Part shown: positions 1 through 4,981 of the stretch, piece after piece
Layout of the letters: every line of letters begins with the position of its first letter
Position numbering within the stretch: position 1 is the first letter of the stretch
Source of the DNA: CAZFZT01 sp964523675
GTDB taxonomy: Bacteria > Planctomycetota > Phycisphaerae > Phycisphaerales > SM1A02
Direction of reading: 5' to 3'
NCBI GenBank assembly: GCA_964523675.1
Contig: CAZFZT010000123.1
Location: 1-6,354 of the forward strand
Length of the DNA stretch: 6,354 bases
Notes under the pieces: model-generated
Told to the model about the DNA's origin: nothing
What the model saw: the letters and a program-made list of their open reading frames with translations, nothing else
Databases searched by the model: none
Made by a program: the position numbers and the translations under genes

Positions 1-1
1 C

Positions 2-259
2 GGGCACTCGGAGTCGCCGCACATCGACGTTTGTTTCCAGCGCATCGACAATGGGCCGGAGAAATTCGATAATCAGCGGCCGCAATTCATTCTGGGGGCG
101 GGAAATGTCGATTTTTGGCCAGTGGAAGAGGATGCTCCGGCACGGCAAGTCGATCATCACGCGGTGAATCTCGACTTGCGATCAGTGATGTTCTCCACGC
201 AATGGCCGCGCGATGCTTTTGGGAATCCGATTATCTCCTGGCACGCATACCGCCGGTGA
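2..259 (+). CDS. C-terminal part of an unrecognised protein (5' end outside window)
   Basis: Reading frame 2 is open from the left edge of the window and stops at TGA 257-259, giving the last 85 residues of a protein that begins upstream. It starts GHSESPHIDVCFQRIDNG and ends NPIISWHAYRR. The composition (balanced charges, several aromatic residues, PHIDV and ILGAGNVDFWP stretches) looks like a folded soluble protein rather than chance translation. Competing frames here read as Arg/Ser/Ala-rich shadow sequence. I see no membrane segment, dockerin repeat or catalytic motif that lets me name the family. The next gene starts 30 bases downstream on the same strand with its own strong ribosome binding site, so co-transcription is possible. 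Function unknown; it is called as real coding sequence on frame and composition only. Confidence 0.55.
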   Translation, partial: GHSESPHIDVCFQRIDNGPEKFDNQRPQFILGAGNVDFWPVEEDAPARQVDHHAVNLDLRSVMFSTQWPRDAFGNPIISWHAYRR

Positions 260-274
260 AGTATCATCGCAGCA

Positions 275-282
275 GAGGAGGA
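275..282 (+). promoter_or_regulatory. Strong Shine-Dalgarno site for the sugar dehydrogenase gene
   Basis: GAGGAGGA lies seven bases before the ATG at 290. It is the best anti-16S match in the window and fixes the start of the downstream gene at 290. Most other starts in the window have weak or no such site. Confidence 0.75.
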
Positions 283-289
283 CTGGGAC

Positions 290-1591
290 ATGCGACACCA
301 AGGAACCGCAATCGTTTGTGCTGGGTTGATGCTGGCCGGGATTTCGCAGCCGCTCAGCGCACAGGATACCGCGCTCAGTTTGGTCACCGATCAACTGGAC
401 TGGCCGACGTATGTCACTCATGCGCCGGGTGACGATGATCGCCTTTTCGTCATCGAACGGGCCGGCCGGGTACGCATCATCGCCAATGGCCAACTGCTGT
501 CCGAGCCGTTTCTCGACATCAGCGAACAGGTGGAGGCGATCGGTGAAACCGGCCTGCTCGGCATTGCGTTTCATCCGGCGTATGCCGACAACGGCCGCTT
601 CTTCCTGTACTACGGGGCGCCCGGTACGCCGCGCACGACTCGAATTGCCGAGTACTCGGTGTCGAGCGATCCAAACATGGCCGATGCCGACAGCGGCTTG
701 ATCGTGCTGGAGTTTCCATCAAGTGGAGTCCACGCCGGCGGCTGGATCGGTTTCGGCCACGACGGCTACCTCTACATCGTCACCGGCGAGTCGGGCAATC
801 CGGCGAACTCACAGAACAACAACGAACTGCGCGGCAAGGTGCTGCGCATCGACATCAACGCGCCCCAGCCGGGACCTCCCTATCTCATTCCGCCTGACAA
901 TCCGTTCATCGACAACGGCGCGCCGGAAGTCTTCGCCAAGGGCTTGCGCAATCCATATCGTGCGGGGTTCGATCGCGTCACCGGCGATTTGTGGATCGGT
1001 GATGTCGGCTCATTTGCCCCGCAGCGGCGCGAAGAAGTCAACTTCATCCCAGCAGGATCACCCGGCGGCATGAACTTCGGCTGGCCCATGGCGGAGGGCT
1101 CAAACTGCAACCACAGTTGCGACGCGCTCACGGTTCCAGTGTACGAATACGCGGGTGGCGGCTGCGCGATTGTCGGCGGCACTGTTTACCGCGGCTGCGC
1201 CATTCCGGAACTTGAAGGTGCTTACATCTTTACTGACCACTGCGGCGGATCGATTCGCTCACTGCGCTTCGAGAACGGGCAACCGATCATCCAGACGCAT
1301 GGCGCTGTGGGATTCGCGCTTGGCATTGGCGCCGACAGTCAAGGTGAGTTGTATGTCTCCACAACTGAGAACATCTTCAAACTTGTCCCGGCCACGCCGA
1401 TCGAACCCGATCCTTGCGAGCCGGACATCTCGCCGGGTGACCTCAACGGCGACGGGCAGGTGGGTGTTCCCGATTTGCTTTTGCTTCTGAATGCCTGGGG
1501 CCAATGCGCTCCGCCCTGCGAAGGCGATCTCAACGGCGACGATACGGTCGGAGTCCCAGATCTGCTGTTGCTGCTTGAAAACTGGGGTTGA
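290..1591 (+). CDS. Exported PQQ-type sugar dehydrogenase (GSDH family) with two dockerin-like repeats
   Basis: This 433-residue protein belongs to the glucose/sorbosone dehydrogenase family (soluble aldose dehydrogenase, YliI-like six-bladed beta-propeller). Members oxidise aldose sugars or related substrates in the periplasm or outside the cell using pyrroloquinoline quinone. Residues 1-24 form a signal peptide with a hydrophobic core and an LSA|QD cleavage site. Family hallmarks follow in order: GLLGIAFHP at 88-96, HAGGWIGFGHDG with His148 as probable catalytic base, YLYIVTGE to 167, KGLRNPYR around Arg220, WIGDVG at 235-240, EEVNF followed by PAGSPGG, and the Cys-containing stretch with C273, C277, C292, C303 and C318. 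Two EF-hand/dockerin-like repeats sit at 384-404 and 413-433, and the protein ends exactly at the second WG. A GAGGAGGA site supports the start. The exact sugar, and whether PQQ is really bound, cannot be read from sequence. Confidence 0.9.
   Translation: MRHQGTAIVCAGLMLAGISQPLSAQDTALSLVTDQLDWPTYVTHAPGDDDRLFVIERAGRVRIIANGQLLSEPFLDISEQVEAIGETGLLGIAFHPAYADNGRFFLYYGAPGTPRTTRIAEYSVSSDPNMADADSGLIVLEFPSSGVHAGGWIGFGHDGYLYIVTGESGNPANSQNNNELRGKVLRIDINAPQPGPPYLIPPDNPFIDNGAPEVFAKGLRNPYRAGFDRVTGDLWIGDVGSFAPQRREEVNFIPAGSPGGMNFGWPMAEGSNCNHSCDALTVPVYEYAGGGCAIVGGTVYRGCAIPELEGAYIFTDHCGGSIRSLRFENGQPIIQTHGAVGFALGIGADSQGELYVSTTENIFKLVPATPIEPDPCEPDISPGDLNGDGQVGVPDLLLLLNAWGQCAPPCEGDLNGDDTVGVPDLLLLLENWG
1439..1588 (+). 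repeat. Two tandem dockerin-like calcium-binding repeats in the sugar dehydrogenase
   Basis: Two 63-base units (1439-1501 and 1526-1588) encode near-identical 21-residue modules. Each has a 12-residue calcium loop of the form D-x-N-x-D-x-x-x-x-x-x-D (DLNGDGQVGVPD and DLNGDDTVGVPD), then a leucine-rich helix and a terminal WG. The linker between them carries a CAPPC motif. The pair resembles type I dockerin/EF-hand tandem repeats. In planctomycetes such modules occur at the C termini of exported proteins; their partner or sorting role is not established by this sequence. Confidence 0.85.
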
Positions 1592-1612
1592 CCTGCTCCG
1601 AGGCCCTATGAT
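1588..1612 (+). promoter_or_regulatory. Possible promoter giving a leaderless OsmC-family transcript
   Basis: TATGAT at 1607-1612 matches the -10 consensus at five of six positions and ends eight bases before the ATG at 1621. Initiation would therefore fall on or just before the start codon. TTGACC at 1588-1593 resembles a -35 element, but the 13-base spacer is shorter than the usual 16-18, so the -35 may not be used. No Shine-Dalgarno lies at a normal distance from this ATG (the only GAGG is about 17 bases away), which fits a leaderless start. Confidence 0.3.
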
Positions 1613-1620
1613 CGCGCAGC

Positions 1621-2073
1621 ATGTCTGAACACGCCATCACGCTGCAATGGTCGCGCACAACGGAAGCGTTTGACAGTGCTGCGTACAACCGCCGCCACGA
1701 GATCACCTTCAAGAACGGTCAGGCCGTGTCGTTCTCCGCGACAGCGGCCTACCGTGGCGATCCTGACTGCGTTGATCCCGAAGAAGCGTTCGTCGCATCG
1801 CTGGCTTCGTGTCACATGCTGACGTTTCTTGCGATTGCCTCCAAGGGCGGTTACGTCGTGGATTCCTACCGCGATGAAGCAGTCGGACATCTCGAGAAAG
1901 ATGAAGCGGGGAATCTTGCGATCACGCGCGTGGAATTGAAGCCACGCATGGCGTTCTCAGGTCGCGCTCCCGAAACAGCCGAACTGCAACAGATGCATGA
2001 GAAGGCTCATTCGCACTGTTTCATCGCTCATTCGGTGCGGACTGACGTCTCCGTTCAACCAGAATTGGCGTAG
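1621..2073 (+). CDS. OsmC/Ohr-family peroxiredoxin-like protein
   Basis: This 150-residue protein is a full-length member of the OsmC family, thiol-dependent peroxidases that reduce organic hydroperoxides in the cytoplasm. The two family cysteines are visible: Cys64 in VASLASCHMLTFLA and Cys133 in HSHCFIAHSV. The PEEAF segment before the first cysteine and the YNRRHEITF strand near the N terminus are also typical. The NRRH...PEEAFVASL...CHM pattern is that of the generic OsmC-like subgroup rather than classical Ohr or OsmC, so the physiological substrate is uncertain and no gene symbol is given. There is no signal peptide. It starts 29 bases after the sugar dehydrogenase stop on the same strand, so it could be co-transcribed, but a TATGAT element right before the ATG suggests its own promoter. 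Confidence 0.9.
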   Translation: MSEHAITLQWSRTTEAFDSAAYNRRHEITFKNGQAVSFSATAAYRGDPDCVDPEEAFVASLASCHMLTFLAIASKGGYVVDSYRDEAVGHLEKDEAGNLAITRVELKPRMAFSGRAPETAELQQMHEKAHSHCFIAHSVRTDVSVQPELA

Positions 2074-2096
2074 AACGCTTACCCATGTTCGATTGG

Positions 2097-2114
2097 CCCC
2101 GACCGAAAGGGGGG
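2097..2114 (+). other. Short hairpin with GAAA tetraloop after the OsmC-family gene
   Basis: CCCC (2097-2100) and CC (2103-2104) can pair with GG (2109-2110) and GGGG (2111-2114) around a GAAA loop, leaving a two-base GA bulge. A C-GAAA-G loop is a stable GNRA tetraloop. It sits 23 bases after the OsmC stop and could act as a 3' stabiliser or weak terminator. No T-tract follows, so it is not a standard intrinsic terminator. Confidence 0.35.
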
Positions 2115-2160
2115 AGCGGCTAAGGGGCTGCGGATGCGCCGAAACGTCGTTTCTGGCAGG

Positions 2161-2169
2161 TTATCCACA
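2161..2169 (+). promoter_or_regulatory. Perfect-consensus DnaA box (single)
   Basis: TTATCCACA is an exact match to the bacterial DnaA-box consensus and is intergenic. Only one perfect copy is present, and no cluster of boxes, dnaA/dnaN gene or AT-rich unwinding element is nearby. It therefore does not indicate oriC by itself; it could be a regulatory DnaA site or chance. Confidence 0.3.
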
Positions 2170-2288
2170 AAACGGCCTCAAGAAAATGGTGGGCAGTCGA
2201 GGCATCGGGACACGTCGAAGTGCCGCTCTGTCAAGGACTTGGCGAGCGCGATCGATGTAAAAATAGGGAATATGAAGCCCAGAACCGG

Positions 2289-2316
2289 TTGCGTTCCCGA
2301 TGGTGGAACCTAGAAT
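2289..2316 (+). promoter_or_regulatory. Candidate sigma70-type promoter upstream of terminator-like hairpin
   Basis: TTGCGT (2289-2294) and TAGAAT (2311-2316) are separated by 16 bases. The spacer contains an inverted repeat GTTCC/GGAAC (2293-2297 and 2305-2309), and a second dyad CTCGC/GCGAG (2318-2322 and 2331-2335) lies at the expected transcription start. A transcript starting near 2323 would reach the terminator-like hairpin after about 80 bases. Confidence 0.3.
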
Positions 2317-2380
2317 CCTCGCTTAGACGCGCGAGATGCTCACTTCGGATATTGATCTTTCTCCCCTCCGGAAAACGTCG

Positions 2381-2404
2381 GCCGACACGGTCGGCGTTTT
2401 CTTT
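2381..2404 (+). terminator. Intrinsic terminator-like hairpin with T-rich tail
   Basis: GCCGAC (2381-2386) pairs perfectly with GTCGGC (2390-2395) around a three-base ACG loop, and is followed by GTTTTCTTT (2396-2404). An outer arm GAAAACG (2371-2377) can also pair with CGTTTTC (2395-2401) if TCGG is bulged, the A-tract/T-tract pairing common in terminators. It could end read-through from the OsmC gene or a short transcript starting near 2323. Its position argues against coding frames drawn across it. Confidence 0.6.
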
Positions 2405-2482
2405 GGCAGCGGAATGTCCTGCACTTCCGGCCGGCGCCGCGCCTGTGCATTGGTTGCGGATGCCGCGCAGAGTACCGACGGT

Positions 2483-2510
2483 TTGATTGATCAGCCCGAT
2501 GCGATACACT
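2483..2510 (+). promoter_or_regulatory. Candidate promoter of the TIM-barrel/cmk/plsC operon
   Basis: TTGATT (2483-2488) and TACACT (2505-2510) are spaced 16 bases apart. The predicted start near 2517 leaves a leader of about 48 bases before ATG 2565. It lies downstream of the terminator-like hairpin, as expected for an independent operon promoter. The match is moderate, not diagnostic. Confidence 0.35.
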
Positions 2511-2564
2511 CGTTGTCCGGCGCGCTCGCCACGCCCACCGCGCGAGTTCGCTTCCTGAAAAACC

Positions 2565-3365
2565 ATGACCATGCTCCTGACGCTCTCGACCAGGTCGCTG
2601 ATGAGTTTACTCCCGCCGCACGGCGACGGTTCTCTCAACATGCTGCGCGTGCCGGAGTTCACCAGCCGACAGCTCCGTCTGCGCGGCCTTAATGTTGTGG
2701 CATCGATGCTTGCCGGCTGGTCGCTCGAGCAACTTGATCAACTGCGTGATCAGGCGGATAAGGCCGCCTGTCCCTGTCTTGTCCTGATCGAAGACGCGCC
2801 TCTGCCGCTCGCTGATGAAGACCCCGCAAAGCGGCAACAAGCGCAGGAGCGCATGACGACCCTGGCAACCGCTGCACATCGGCTGGCGTGCAATTCGCTT
2901 GCGATCCGCTGTGACGCGCCAGATACGGATGAAGCGTTCGAACAACTTGCGCAGGAAGTCCGGCAAGTCATGCCGAAGATCGAGCGCTTCGAGCTGACAC
3001 TGCTCATCAAGCCGTCGGTCGGCCTGACCAGCACGCCGGATCGACTCACTGAGCTGATCAAGCGGATTGGCGGCTTCCGGATCGGCTCCATGCCCAGTTT
3101 CCAACATGCCGCATCAACCGACGATCCCATCTACACGCTGCGGCAACTGGCCCCATACGCCGGCGCCATCCAGGCGACCGTGGATGGCTTTTCCGAGTCA
3201 GGCGAACATAAAGCGTATGATTTGGTGAAATTCGTGAACGCCGTCAGAAGCGTCGGCTTCGCCAATGCGCTTGCGATTGACTACACTGGCAACGGCAATG
3301 CAGTCAGCCAGATCGATCATGCGCGTGAGATCCTTGAGAAGGCCCTTGAGGCCGAGTTGGAGTAA
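2565..3365 (+). CDS. TIM-barrel sugar-phosphate isomerase/epimerase-like protein, metal site apparently lost
   Basis: This 266-residue protein resembles the xylose-isomerase-like TIM-barrel superfamily (AP endonuclease 2-type fold, sugar phosphate isomerase/epimerase). The fit is an N-terminal strand LTLSTRSL, the segment LLIKPSVGLTSTPDRL around 146-161, GSMPSFQ at 174-180, a GE-x3-YDLVKFVNAVRSVGF stretch, and the closing LAIDYTGNGN...REILEKAL. Active relatives usually carry metal ligands in LLIEN, PDFGNF, VHAK and IEYEG motifs. The corresponding positions here appear to be K149, S178, Q203 and D239, so the divalent-metal site looks dismantled. A catalytic role is doubtful, and a scaffold, binding or unknown role is possible. 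An in-frame stop at 2556-2558 limits the start to ATG 2565 or ATG 2571; neither has a clear Shine-Dalgarno. There is no signal peptide. It is first in an operon with cmk and plsC. Confidence 0.75.
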   Translation: MTMLLTLSTRSLMSLLPPHGDGSLNMLRVPEFTSRQLRLRGLNVVASMLAGWSLEQLDQLRDQADKAACPCLVLIEDAPLPLADEDPAKRQQAQERMTTLATAAHRLACNSLAIRCDAPDTDEAFEQLAQEVRQVMPKIERFELTLLIKPSVGLTSTPDRLTELIKRIGGFRIGSMPSFQHAASTDDPIYTLRQLAPYAGAIQATVDGFSESGEHKAYDLVKFVNAVRSVGFANALAIDYTGNGNAVSQIDHAREILEKALEAELE

Positions 3366-3461
3366 TCCATCAACATGCCAGCGAGTCCACAGGTTGAACG
3401 ATCGCAACAGCAGTCGGGCGCCCTGGCGAGCAACTGCGGCGAGGTTGATCTTCTGACGTGT

Positions 3462-3465
3462 GGAG
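3462..3465 (+). promoter_or_regulatory. Shine-Dalgarno supporting the GTG start of cmk
   Basis: GGAG at 3462-3465 lies eight bases before GTG 3474. It decides between this start and the upstream in-frame ATG at 3375, whose nearest GGAG (3359-3362) overlaps the end of the preceding gene at a 12-base distance. Confidence 0.5.
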
Positions 3466-3473
3466 AGCCGATC

Positions 3474-4166
3474 GTGTCGGACCTCATCATCACCATCGAT
3501 GGCCCGGCGGGAACAGGGAAGTCGACCGTGGCGCACCTCCTCGCACGACGGCTCGGCCTTGAGTTCCTCGACACCGGCGCCATGTATCGCGCCGCCGCTC
3601 TCATCGCCATTGAGCGCGGCATCGATCCGGATGATGGCCAGGCGCTTGCTGCGGCTGTTGAGGAGGCGGACATGCACTTCGATTGGCTCGAAGACCCGCC
3701 TCGGCTCATGCTCGGTTCGCGCGAAGTCACCAGCCGTATTCGCGACATGGATGTGAGTTCAATTGTTTCACAGGTTGCTGCGCAGCCGGAGGTGCGCAAG
3801 GTGCTCGTGAACAAGCAGCGGGCCATCGCCTCGCGCCATCCACGCCTGGTCAGCGAAGGCCGCGACCAGGGTTCGATCGTCTTTCCCTCGGCCTCCGTCC
3901 GGTTCTTCCTGCATGCGCACGTTGATGTGCGAGCAAAGCGAAGGGAACAACAGCTTGCCGAGGCAGGCAAACCTGTCGATCGTCAACGCATCGTTGCTGA
4001 TATCCGTCAGCGCGACCTGCTCGACGCTTCGCGCATGGATGGCCCCCTGGTGAGGCCGGAGGGCGCCATCGATATCGATACAGGCGATCGCACAATTGAA
4101 GAAGTCGTGAGCACCATGGAGCGGATCGTCCGCGAGCAGGTGGACCGAGCCGAGTTCGAGACGTGA
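3474..4166 (+). CDS. cmk: Cytidylate kinase, (d)CMP kinase
   Basis: Cytidylate kinase phosphorylates CMP and dCMP with ATP to the diphosphates, feeding RNA, DNA and CDP-activated phospholipid precursors in the cytoplasm. From the GTG at 3474 it is 230 residues, the normal family length. Hallmarks are the P-loop GPAGTGKST at 10-18, LDTGAMYRA at 32-40 (NMP-binding), EGRDQGSIVFP at 128-138, and RQRDLLDASR with Arg180, Asp184 and Arg187 matching the conserved CMP-binding Arg/Asp/Arg set, followed by DIDTGDRTIEEVV. The start is ambiguous. ATG 3375 in the same frame would add 33 residues of Ser/Gln/Gly-rich sequence that the family does not need. GTG 3474 has GGAG at 3462-3465, eight bases upstream, and begins MSDLIITIDGPAGTGKS as family members do, so I prefer it. 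It overlaps plsC by one GTGA junction. Confidence 0.92.
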   Translation: MSDLIITIDGPAGTGKSTVAHLLARRLGLEFLDTGAMYRAAALIAIERGIDPDDGQALAAAVEEADMHFDWLEDPPRLMLGSREVTSRIRDMDVSSIVSQVAAQPEVRKVLVNKQRAIASRHPRLVSEGRDQGSIVFPSASVRFFLHAHVDVRAKRREQQLAEAGKPVDRQRIVADIRQRDLLDASRMDGPLVRPEGAIDIDTGDRTIEEVVSTMERIVREQVDRAEFET

Positions 4167-4906
4167 AGCGCTTCCAGACCAGCCGGCGCATCCCCGGCCG
4201 ATCGTTCTTCAGCGTGGTGTTCTGGTGGATCTTTGTGTCCACACTCGTGCATGTGGCCCTTTGGTGGCTGTACGGCATCCGCCGCTACGGTAAGCACAAC
4301 GTCACGCCGCACGGCCCGGCGATTTATGTCGCCAATCATCAGTCGCACCTCGATCCGCCGATCATCGGCGTGCTCGTCACCGATCGGCCCTTCTCATCGC
4401 TTGCGCGAGCTTCGTTGTTCCGCAACCCCGTCTTCGCTTGGCTCATCCGCCAACTCGGTGCGATTCCGATCGAGCAGGGCAAGGGTGACGCAGGGGCGAT
4501 CCGCACAGCCATCCGGGAACTTGAGGCCGGCCGGCGCATCCTGATCTTCCCCGAGGGCTCGCGCACGCCGGATGGCGACATCCACGAGTTTCAACGCGGC
4601 GTCATGCTGCTGCTCAAACGCGCCAGCGTGCCGGTGATCCCGATCGCCCTCGAAGGCGCGCATGACATCTGGCCGATCGGCCGGCAACTCCCGCGCCTCA
4701 CCGGCCGCCTCGCGGTGATGGCCGGCATGCCGATTGAGCATGAAGACCTGATGAAAGGCGGCCCGGACGCAGCGCTTCAGCGATTGCGGCAAGAAATTGA
4801 AATGATGCGCTTGCACCTTCGAGCTGAATTGAGGCAACTCACCAACGGCCGATGGCCGACGCGCAACAATGTCGGCGAATCGGACGATCGAGGCCAAAAC
4901 CGCTGA
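4163..4906 (+). CDS. plsC: 1-acyl-sn-glycerol-3-phosphate acyltransferase
   Basis: This 247-residue protein is a lysophosphatidic acid acyltransferase, which transfers an acyl chain to the sn-2 position of 1-acylglycerol-3-phosphate to make phosphatidic acid at the inner face of the cytoplasmic membrane. The catalytic HX4D motif is present as NHQSHLDP (His59, Asp64). The glycerol-phosphate-binding FPEGSR is at 129-134, and VPVIPIALEGA at 156-166 is the conserved fourth block. A hydrophobic N-terminal segment (about 15-37, rich in Phe, Trp and Val) is a likely membrane anchor. The C-terminal 35 or so residues are polar and variable. Translation begins at GTG 4163, overlapping the cmk TGA as GTGA, which implies translational coupling. 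The cmk-plsC pairing is a recurrent bacterial gene order, which supports both calls. Confidence 0.9.
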   Translation: MKRFQTSRRIPGRSFFSVVFWWIFVSTLVHVALWWLYGIRRYGKHNVTPHGPAIYVANHQSHLDPPIIGVLVTDRPFSSLARASLFRNPVFAWLIRQLGAIPIEQGKGDAGAIRTAIRELEAGRRILIFPEGSRTPDGDIHEFQRGVMLLLKRASVPVIPIALEGAHDIWPIGRQLPRLTGRLAVMAGMPIEHEDLMKGGPDAALQRLRQEIEMMRLHLRAELRQLTNGRWPTRNNVGESDDRGQNR

Positions 4907-4923
4907 AGCAACGCCACCTGATC

Positions 4924-4963
4924 GAACAGCGACCGCCCCAATTCAGAGGTGGCCGCTGTGTTC
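4924..4963. terminator. Imperfect hairpin between convergent plsC and beta-helix genes
   Basis: CAGCGaCCGCC (4927-4937) pairs with GGtGGcCGCTG (4948-4958) with one mismatch and one G-T wobble around a ten-base loop. The flanks GAAC/GTTC (4924-4927 and 4960-4963) can extend the stem through a small bulge. It occupies the short gap between two convergent genes, the expected place for a shared terminator. Neither side has a T-tract, so termination would be Rho-dependent or weak. Confidence 0.35.
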
Positions 4964-4981
4964 ACAACCTGTATCAAGGCG

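Larger units (their letters stand above)
2074..2564 (+). other. Gene-poor intergenic region with structured and regulatory-like elements
   Basis: About 490 bases separate the OsmC-family gene from the next confident gene. Open frames here translate to Arg/Ser-rich or low-quality sequence and are cut by, or overlap, a terminator-like hairpin, so I call no protein. Visible elements are a GAAA-loop hairpin (2097-2114), a small dyad GAAAC-gtc-GTTTC (2141-2153), the DnaA-box 9-mer TTATCCACA (2161-2169), a promoter-like pair (2289-2316) followed by dyad CTCGC...GCGAG (2318-2335), a terminator-like hairpin (2381-2404) and a second promoter-like pair (2483-2510) before the TIM-barrel gene. I do not recognise any tRNA, 6S, SRP, tmRNA, RNase P or riboswitch consensus on either strand. 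Confidence 0.6.

Noticed and set aside
1592..1620. Search for a terminator after the sugar dehydrogenase
   Set aside because: The 29-base gap contains no hairpin or T-tract, so read-through into the OsmC-family gene cannot be excluded.
2086..2100. GTTCGATT followed by a C-run, resembling a tRNA T-loop
   Set aside because: There are no flanking acceptor, D or anticodon stems and no CCA end; not a tRNA or tmRNA.
2229..2234. Perfect TTGACA on the minus strand
   Set aside because: No -10 element follows at 16-18 bases on that strand and no minus-strand gene lies within reach.
2134..2313. A 59-residue plus-strand open frame starting ATG 2134, with AAGGGG (2122-2127) six bases upstream
   Set aside because: Third-position GC is about 59 percent by hand count, clearly below the confident genes, the protein matches nothing I know, and the frame runs over a dyad and the DnaA-box-like site. 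It is kept only as a remote possibility.
2231..2662. Minus-strand open frame of 143 codons
   Set aside because: Low-quality composition, overlaps the hairpin and the start of the confident plus-strand gene; likely a by-product of GC-rich sequence.
2220..2692. Plus-strand open frames 2220-2486 and 2336-2692
   Set aside because: Translations are Arg/Ser/Pro-rich without motifs, both run across the terminator-like hairpin at 2381-2404, and the second runs into the TIM-barrel gene in another frame.
3317..3970. Minus-strand open frame of 217 codons opposite cmk
   Set aside because: It is antisense to the strongly supported kinase, is Ser/Arg/Ala-rich and lacks any motif; a mirror of codon bias.
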